Of a stretch of 37,500 nucleotides of DNA, positions 31,576 to 37,500 are shown piece after piece; position 1 is the stretch's first letter; every line of letters starts with the position of its first letter. The stretch covers positions 61,349-98,848 of the forward strand of contig MPNW01000995.1 in assembly GCA_011800805.1 (NCBI GenBank). Direction: 5' to 3'. This DNA comes from Hirudo medicinalis (lineage: Eukaryota; Annelida; Clitellata; Hirudinida; Hirudinidae). Below the pieces are notes generated by a model. The model saw only the letters and a list, made by a program, of their open reading frames with translations, was not told the origin of the DNA and ran no database searches. The position numbers and the translations under genes were made by a program.

Positions 31576-33537
31576 CTGATGTAGAAAATGAAGTTTTTAT
31601 TTTGCTACTTTGTCAAGGAATCGAGGCGCTCGCTAAATTAGTCCAGAGCAAACGATTCTTTAAAATAATTGCAAATCGGTGGTTTACTTGGTACTTGATG
31701 GCGAAACTCAGGGATTCGTCTTCGGAGCCGTCCGACACGTCCTCGCCCTTCTCTTCGACCGAAGCCTCGGAAGTTTTCCTTTAAGGAGACAATGGCACCG
31801 TTGTAATACGTGCTCACGTTACGTGTTGCATACATTCGAGTCATTTAGTTTGCACCTCTTTTTATGTTTCTTCTTAGGTGGTGGATCTCTGGGTCCAAGA
31901 ATATTTTTCTGACATGCATAACTGAGATGACCCTCCTCCTAAAATAAATTATTATTCATTTAAAATCGTTCTCGTGGATTTTAGCGTCCGAAACGACTCG
32001 AGATCGAGCATTTGAAACGCTTTGTCGTAGAAAAAAGTCTGTAAAAGCATAAATTGTTAGCTTCGACTAATCAGTTTACAAGAGAAAAAACCGATTTTAA
32101 AAATTACCCCGCACTCGTAACATCGCGACTTGTCCTTGTAAATTTTTTTCTTGATAAATTCGGTGGTTCTACCGTTGTCGATGGCTATGGAGCATTTTAT
32201 CGTACGCCCGCCTAACTGCGAAATTTACAAGAGGAATGTTCTTAGAGGAGACTAAAAGTACGGAAACTTTTTAACGTTCTTTTTGAAACTTAAAGCACCT
32301 GAGTTCGGTCGTGCCCCTGAACGCATTTGCGGGCACTTTCTCGCTCGACGAACATCACGAACGCGACGCCCTTGCTTTTCCTGGTCTCCTTGTCCTTCTG
32401 CACGGTGACCCTGCAGCAGAGAAAACGAGTTCAACGAACAATTTATTTACCAGTGGTCGTTGGTAATAGAAGACAATAAAAACACAATTTGCAAGGATGA
32501 TCTCTGAAGATGGACGGGGGCATCATTTTAGTTGTGATCGTGTCCTAATGAAATGAAATGAAATGCAACACTCCGACAGGCAAACATAATTAAGGCCATC
32601 CTTTCTTGAGCAATTAAATGTGCGGAGAAGCTTTTAGCATTCGGACAGAAAAGATAATTGACGGATGGTTCGGGAATATGTAAAAGTCGCTCGATCGATC
32701 ACTTTGCTCGAACATGGCATCGATGCTTCGAGTTTAATTCGATGCTTACAATTTTCTAATGTGAAAAGAGAGTAAATTTATTTTGAGAATTTTTAATTAT
32801 AATTAATGTCAATTAATTCAGGGTATATTTTCTCTGTTGTTGATAGCAGATGCTTAAAAATATGCTTGCATGATCGATTCTTTTTGATCTGCACTCTTGA
32901 ATTTGTATTTAGCCAATCTTTTGAGTGCCTTACGTATCTGAAGAGGATGTGAATGTCGAATGTGATTGCATGACCGGTGGTCAAAGCCATGGTTGAAATG
33001 AAGAAAAAAATTGTGAATATCCATTCATAGAACAGGATTCAACAGCTGCCAACAAAAGGTTGTTTGGAAGAAGAAATTCTGACAGAAAATTCAAATAGAT
33101 TGAACATTGCAGATGTCATAGAATTTGTTAAACTCAGTCAAAAATGGCCAATATAAGCCAAGCAAATTTAGTAATGGAAAAGTTGGCTTCACATTATTAG
33201 GTAGCGGCAGCTTAATGAATTGCAATGAATAGGAGCCTAAAACAGCTTCATATGTTAAGAAATTGATTTGGAAAAATGATGGGCCCTTCTTCCAGTAGCA
33301 TTAAGAAAGTGAAGGTTCATTATGCCAAATTCTATCATTATTCCAATTTGTATAATTTCAAATTGTCATATAACCAACATCCACAACTCTTTTAGCATTA
33401 AACTATACACAAGCAACAACTAACTTGGCTATTTTCCCATATTTTTCGAATAGTTTGTGGAGATCATTGGTTGTCAATGAGAATGGAAGATTTGAAACAT
33501 AAACTGTGCTTTTGCTCGGAGCTAGTCCGCCACTCAT
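31459..33537 (-). CDS. ZCRB1: ZCRB1, U11/U12 small nuclear ribonucleoprotein 31K protein
   Basis: This is a complete six-exon gene of 207 residues; the human protein has 217. It is a component of the U11/U12 di-snRNP, which recognises minor-class introns in the nucleus. The N-terminus [20 protein letters not shown] is nearly identical to the vertebrate protein. The RRM covers about residues 10-88 with RNP2 VYVSNL (12-17) and RNP1 KGVAFVMF (51-58). A CCHC zinc knuckle follows (Cys107, Cys110, His115, Cys120), then a Lys-rich stretch, an acidic region and the conserved C-terminal [10 protein letters not shown]. Exon phases agree at every junction and the coding length (624) is divisible by three. 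All introns begin GT and end AG; none shows the U12-type donor itself. Confidence 0.97.
31688..31778 (-). CDS. ZCRB1: ZCRB1 exon 5
   Basis: The acceptor is TCCTTAAAG and the donor CCAA|GTAAAC (phase 0). It encodes an acidic Ser/Glu-rich linker followed by [11 protein letters not shown], the counterpart of the vertebrate DSLSQAIAFQ block. Confidence 0.93.
31856..31938 (-). CDS. ZCRB1: ZCRB1 exon 4
   Basis: The acceptor is TTATTTTAG and the donor AAGAG|GTGCAA (phase 2). It completes the zinc knuckle (EEGHLSYAC), then encodes [15 protein letters not shown] as in vertebrate ZCRB1. Confidence 0.95.
32108..32215 (-). CDS. ZCRB1: ZCRB1 exon 3
   Basis: The acceptor is TTTCGCAG and the donor CGGG|GTAATT (phase 0). 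It encodes the last RRM strand, [12 protein letters not shown], and the first two zinc-knuckle cysteines (CYECG). Confidence 0.95.
32299..32410 (-). CDS. ZCRB1: ZCRB1 exon 2
   Basis: The acceptor is CTGCTGCAG and the donor CTCAG|GTGCTT (phase 0). It encodes [20 protein letters not shown], with the RNP1 strand. Confidence 0.96.
32411..33424. other. ZCRB1 intron 1
   Basis: An AT-rich intron of about 1 kb, donor GTTAGT and acceptor CTGCAG. No exon or repeat is recognised inside. Confidence 0.9.
33425..33537 (-). CDS. ZCRB1: ZCRB1 exon 1
   Basis: The start codon is at 33537. It encodes the N-terminus and the first half of the RRM, through [12 protein letters not shown], and ends phase 2 at donor CCAA|GTTAGT. 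The intron that follows is about 1 kb. Confidence 0.96.
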
Positions 33538-36500
33538 GCCTTGTTTTCACAAGATTATCACAAATTAAGGCGATAAACAATTTTATTTACATATACTCTT
33601 CTCGTAACAAAAGAGTAAAAGTTACGTCGATTTTAAGTTTTACAAATACATAAATATTTATTCTTAGTTAGTCCTTAGTTAAAATTTAAATTTTAATTGA
33701 CACTGTTACTTATTAATTATTTCTTTTGATATTTTAATTAGACGGCTTAGAATAAATGTTGTAATCTGAAATTGATTAGATGTTATCAGAATTAAGCACC
33801 TGATTACGTTATTACGACAATTATTTGACATAAATAAAGTGTTTTGAAATTAATCAAGCCATTACGCGCTTTGGAATCATGAGATTCAGTTATGGAAATA
33901 TCAAACACTATAAGTAACTAAATTTATTTTTAAATATAATTTATTATTTAATAATGATCGTGTTAAAACAGTTCGAACCAAAAATAAAACAGTAATTAAA
34001 ATGTTCTGCAATATTTATAATGGCTTTGAATTTTGAATAAGATAGCGATGTGTTTACTTAAAGATGGAATAAGCGACCCATAACCCAGTGCATATTTCCA
34101 CATTTGCTCATCAGTCAAAGAGTATTTCTTTCATGATCGCTTATTTGTTCCGTTCCCAATTTCATCAAACTTGGAGTCTGTACTTTCCTGGAGCTACAGT
34201 TTTGCAATTTCACCACTTAATTCGGTTTCTGAGTCTTAGCTAGAACAAAATCAAGGTTGTCTTTAAAGATGCCTGTAACCATGGGGAGTTCAACAATCAA
34301 AGAGATGCACTTTTCAGATTTTTTTTTTGAGGGGGTTTGTGAGAACTTTTTAAAAATTGATAAAAATCATTCGTACTCCTGTTGAATTTACCCTTTTCAA
34401 AGCAGACGAAATTTTTGGCGTATGAAACGCATATTGGCATATTGTTTGACTACGAGCTTTTTGTTTTATTATTTTTAATTGTTGTTTAAACGATTTAAGA
34501 ATTACAAAAACGGTTTTATTTCATTAATCCTTTTCTGCTACATTTTTAGAAAAATGTAAAGAAATTTCTCGACCTCAGGCCACTTAAAGTCGGCCTGGGA
34601 TCCATATTTTTGAGGGCATTTTTTTTTGTACTGCACTTGTATGCAGGCATAGCCAGGATTTTAAAATTGATCGAGGTAGGGGAAAATATTTTTTATGTGT
34701 GCATAAATATTACAACTGTCTTCTGAATATATTCAAGCTGTTTTGGAAACGTATTTTATCCAGCCGACGTCGACAAACACAGGAAAGTTATTGGACACAC
34801 TTACATCCTTCAGAGTATGTGGCTCTCGAAACATAACTATATTTATTAGCTCTTTTTTCTAACCCCTGGTTAAAGTAATGCCACAATTTATCGGAAATTA
34901 GATATATTTGGAGGTCAAAAGAGATTTTACTGAAAAATTGAGACAACCCTTATCAGGTTGAATTAACGTCATTAGTCGATCAACTAAATGTTCATTACAT
35001 AACCGGGTGATTATCACGGATATCATCATCGCTTATTTATTTATTTATTTGATTAAAGTCCGTTGCATAACTAAGATGATTTGGAAATATCATCATCGCT
35101 CTGTCGACTGATTTAAATATCACAGACGTTGCACATTGTATTACGAGTTGTTTGCATTGTTAAAGATATGTAGTTGGTGTCATCTTTCATTACATAACGT
35201 TCTACATTATCAAATAAAAATAATATAATATGTAGATATTTATTTTTCCATGTATTTCTATGGTAATTGTGCACTTCCTAAGATATTTTCTATGAAATTT
35301 GTTTGCTGTCGACTCCACCATTCTTATATCTCAAGATTTGGGTAATATTCGTGAATACAGTCTGCCATTCTCTAAAGGTGCAATAAAGTGAATATCTTTC
35401 TCAAGGCCATGTTCGGCGTTTGGAATTTCACTGAAAATTATCTGTTCCTTTTACTCTCCTCTACATATTGTTTAAATATCCAAAAACAAAAATTGTATAT
35501 GTTGCTAGTTGTCTTGTAATATCTTGCTAGTTGTCTTGTAATATCTTGCTTCATTTTCAATGTTTTAGTCTTGCCCAACTGCTTGTTGATGATTGTTTAC
35601 ATTATCAGGGACCAGGGTCAGTCTGACATGCGCTTCCTTAAGCTTGGTCCTTACATTGTGAAGTTTCCGTAATATCGCCACATTATAATCTTTAAAATGA
35701 CGCAGTCTTCGTTTATAAAATGGACCTCCTGTCTCAAAATGTGCCGCCATCGAATTCAATGAGTTGCCAATCGACACAACGGGGGTCAACTAATCATTTT
35801 GAAGTCTATTGCTCAGGTGAGCCGGTTTCTGTTGGAGCCAGAGTTTTGGAATTCTGTTTGTATAAAAAATGTATATTTATCAGTACGAGTAAAGATTAAA
35901 GTGATTACTGATAATTTTATTATTATTCATATTTTTCTGATAAATTCATCAAAAGATATAAGAACGTAATCTCGGTCACATATCTCAAGAATATGACTCC
36001 CTCCCCCGAAAACAAACACATGAAAGGAAATCTTGGGGTTGATTTTAAAAAGTTATTTTGCCTAAGGCATGGTCGGTTGAGTTCCTTCCATAAAATTGAC
36101 ATGCAACTTGACACAGGGTTTTTAATGAGGTGTTTCTGTCCCTGGTAGACATGATAACGATCTCTCGGAACGATGAGGAAGCTACTCAGTCCTACCCAAC
36201 TAAAAATCTGGGGAGAGGAGATTAAAAGGACACCATGACGAGCTCATGACAAATGCTAATGAGGACTCCGACGGACGAGCTGTTGGTCACGGAATTAATT
36301 CCATTCGATCCGCTACCACCTGGAAGAAACAATGCATCGTTCTTTGTCAACTTCTCCCTTCGTCCCATGCATTCCACTCAATCACCACCCACTCGTGAAT
36401 TGTGAATTCCAAATAAATATAATATAATATAATTTAATTTAATTAAAACAACAAATCAAACAAAAGTACGTTGTTGTTTGATACCCATGAAGTTTTGAAA

Positions 36501-37089
36501 CGGCGTCTGAGCTAGCTTTGCATTGAACTTCTGAGGTCTTGAATTTCAAACTTCGTTAGGTCCTTGAATGTGAAGCATGCTTTCGAATTTGATTTTCAGC
36601 CCATTTATTCCGAATTTTAACAACAACAACAACAAACAAACAAACAAAACAATTTGAAACAAATAATACAAGTTGCCACGAAATAGTCTGAGTTTTCATT
36701 CGCTCGAAAGAAAGAGCGGACAATTGACGTATTCGCGTCATCGACATTTTGTTCAACGGGGTCAAGTCATCGCAGATCAAACCACAGGCTTTCTAAGTCG
36801 ATTGCGCAGGCACAAGATAGATGGGCTGAGGGCGGTCTTTCTTATGACCAGGTGGCGTAATGTAATGAAACTTTGCCAGATTAACTCTGTCTTGTTCGTT
36901 ACGCTTCTCCATGATGTATGTGAATTTATGCGTACAGTTGTATGTGAATTTGTATGTGCAGTTGTGGATGTGTGCGAGTCGATGTTGTAGTCGTTTGATT
37001 TCTTGTCGAACGAAACATGAAAGCGCATGTGGTCGAAATGTATACCTCTGATTTTAACTTCTTATTTTCGATCTAACTTTTGGCACCCC
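33538..37089. other. Region upstream of ZCRB1, no gene supported
   Basis: It should contain the ZCRB1 promoter and 5' UTR, but no clear element was found. There are small repeats only: (TTTA)n at 35037-35053, a 22-bp exact duplication at 35502-35545, CAA/AAAC runs at 36618-36650 and a 24-bp imperfect duplication at 36916-36963. A 74-residue minus-strand open frame at 35565-35789 has no known motif. Confidence 0.55.
35502..35545. repeat. 22-bp exact tandem duplication
   Basis: The unit beginning TTGCTAGTTGTCTTGTAATA occurs twice head to tail. Confidence 0.95.
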
Positions 37090-37335
37090 TCAGATTTCAT
37101 TCGCTCTTCTAAATCTCAAACGTTTGGGAGGCTGACATTGCCTCAATGTTGTTCTACGAGGATGAAGTGTCATGAAATATGGAGGTGATGAAGTCTTTAT
37201 AGTAGCACCTTCATCTGGAGAAAGTTTATCCACAATATTCGGCGCAAGGATTTGTGCTTTGAAGAGTTTCTTAATGAAGATGGGCGTGCTGGAATCGTCA
37301 GTGATAAATGAACGTTTCCAGATCGAGTGTGCTAC
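37090..37335 (-). CDS. Possible terminal exon of an unknown minus-strand gene
   Basis: A frame of 82 codons without stops runs from a possible acceptor GGTCTAG at 37336 to TGA at 37090-37092. The translation looks protein-like rather than low-complexity, with TDDSSTPIFIKKLFKAQIL and then LAPNIVDKLSPDEGA, and a basic C-terminus. I do not recognise the family. The upstream exon would lie past the right edge or be unrecognised. It could equally be a chance open frame. Confidence 0.3.
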   Translation of the reverse strand, partial: VAHSIWKRSFITDDSSTPIFIKKLFKAQILAPNIVDKLSPDEGATIKTSSPPYFMTLHPRRTTLRQCQPPKRLRFRRANEI

Positions 37336-37500
37336 CTAGACCTCGCCTAAAAGAGGCAAGGATCATTTTTTATTCCAGGCATTTTTGTTTATCCCCATCT
37401 TTTCCACCCAGGAAAGCTACCCAAACACCCAAAACACCCGATGTGTTTTTTGCGCGCTTGTTAGCAGTTTGAGCGGTAAAAAAACACGAGCGGTTGTCAA

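Overview
This window is nuclear DNA from an invertebrate animal. The evidence is short exons with GT-AG introns, long AT-rich and trinucleotide microsatellites, a tRNA-derived SINE, an LTR retroelement, a nuclear receptor and a ZCRB1 orthologue. The gene content (an ADA2/ADGF enzyme and an NR1-type orphan receptor) fits a marine protostome, perhaps a lophotrochozoan, but the sequence alone does not settle the phylum. There is no prokaryotic or viral gene organisation.

Three spliced genes can be supported. (1) Plus strand, left edge to 2385: the 3' part of an ADA2/ADGF secreted adenosine deaminase. Exons are at 245-460, 635-859 and 1130-2385, joined in consistent phase; earlier exons lie off the left edge. 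After the catalytic domain it carries an IPT/TIG-like module and a C-terminal hydrophobic tail that looks like a GPI-anchor signal. (2) Minus strand, 20524 down to 7000: a complete nine-exon nuclear receptor of about 765 residues. It has a two-finger DNA-binding domain split by an intron, a 427-residue hinge encoded in one exon with three SUMO-type motifs, and a ligand-binding domain ending in a recognisable AF-2 helix. (3) Minus strand, 33537 down to 31459: a complete six-exon ZCRB1 (U11/U12 snRNP 31K protein, 207 residues) with an RRM, a CCHC zinc knuckle and an acidic C-terminus.

The remaining sequence is intergenic or intronic. 2386-6999 separates the convergent ADGF and receptor genes and holds only small repeats. 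The large receptor intron 14775-19275 holds an (ATCC)n tract, a 127-bp exact duplication around an N (probably an assembly seam), nearly 1 kb of AT/AAC/AAT low-complexity sequence with a second N, and a 47-bp minisatellite. A smaller receptor intron has a 21-bp minisatellite. About 24764-26812 is a decayed Ty3/gypsy-type LTR retroelement with recognisable LTRs, frameshifted gag and protease pieces, and the reverse-transcriptase core deleted. Two copies of one tRNA-derived SINE family lie at 13026-13214 and 27781-27930.

The three genes do not form a pathway: one is an extracellular purine enzyme, one a transcription factor and one a minor-spliceosome protein. The most unusual points are the ADA2-IPT/TIG-GPI-like architecture with an altered HAGE motif, the receptor's mix of NR1-type fingers with a knirps-like extension and very long hinge, and a likely non-canonical donor in the receptor's penultimate exon.
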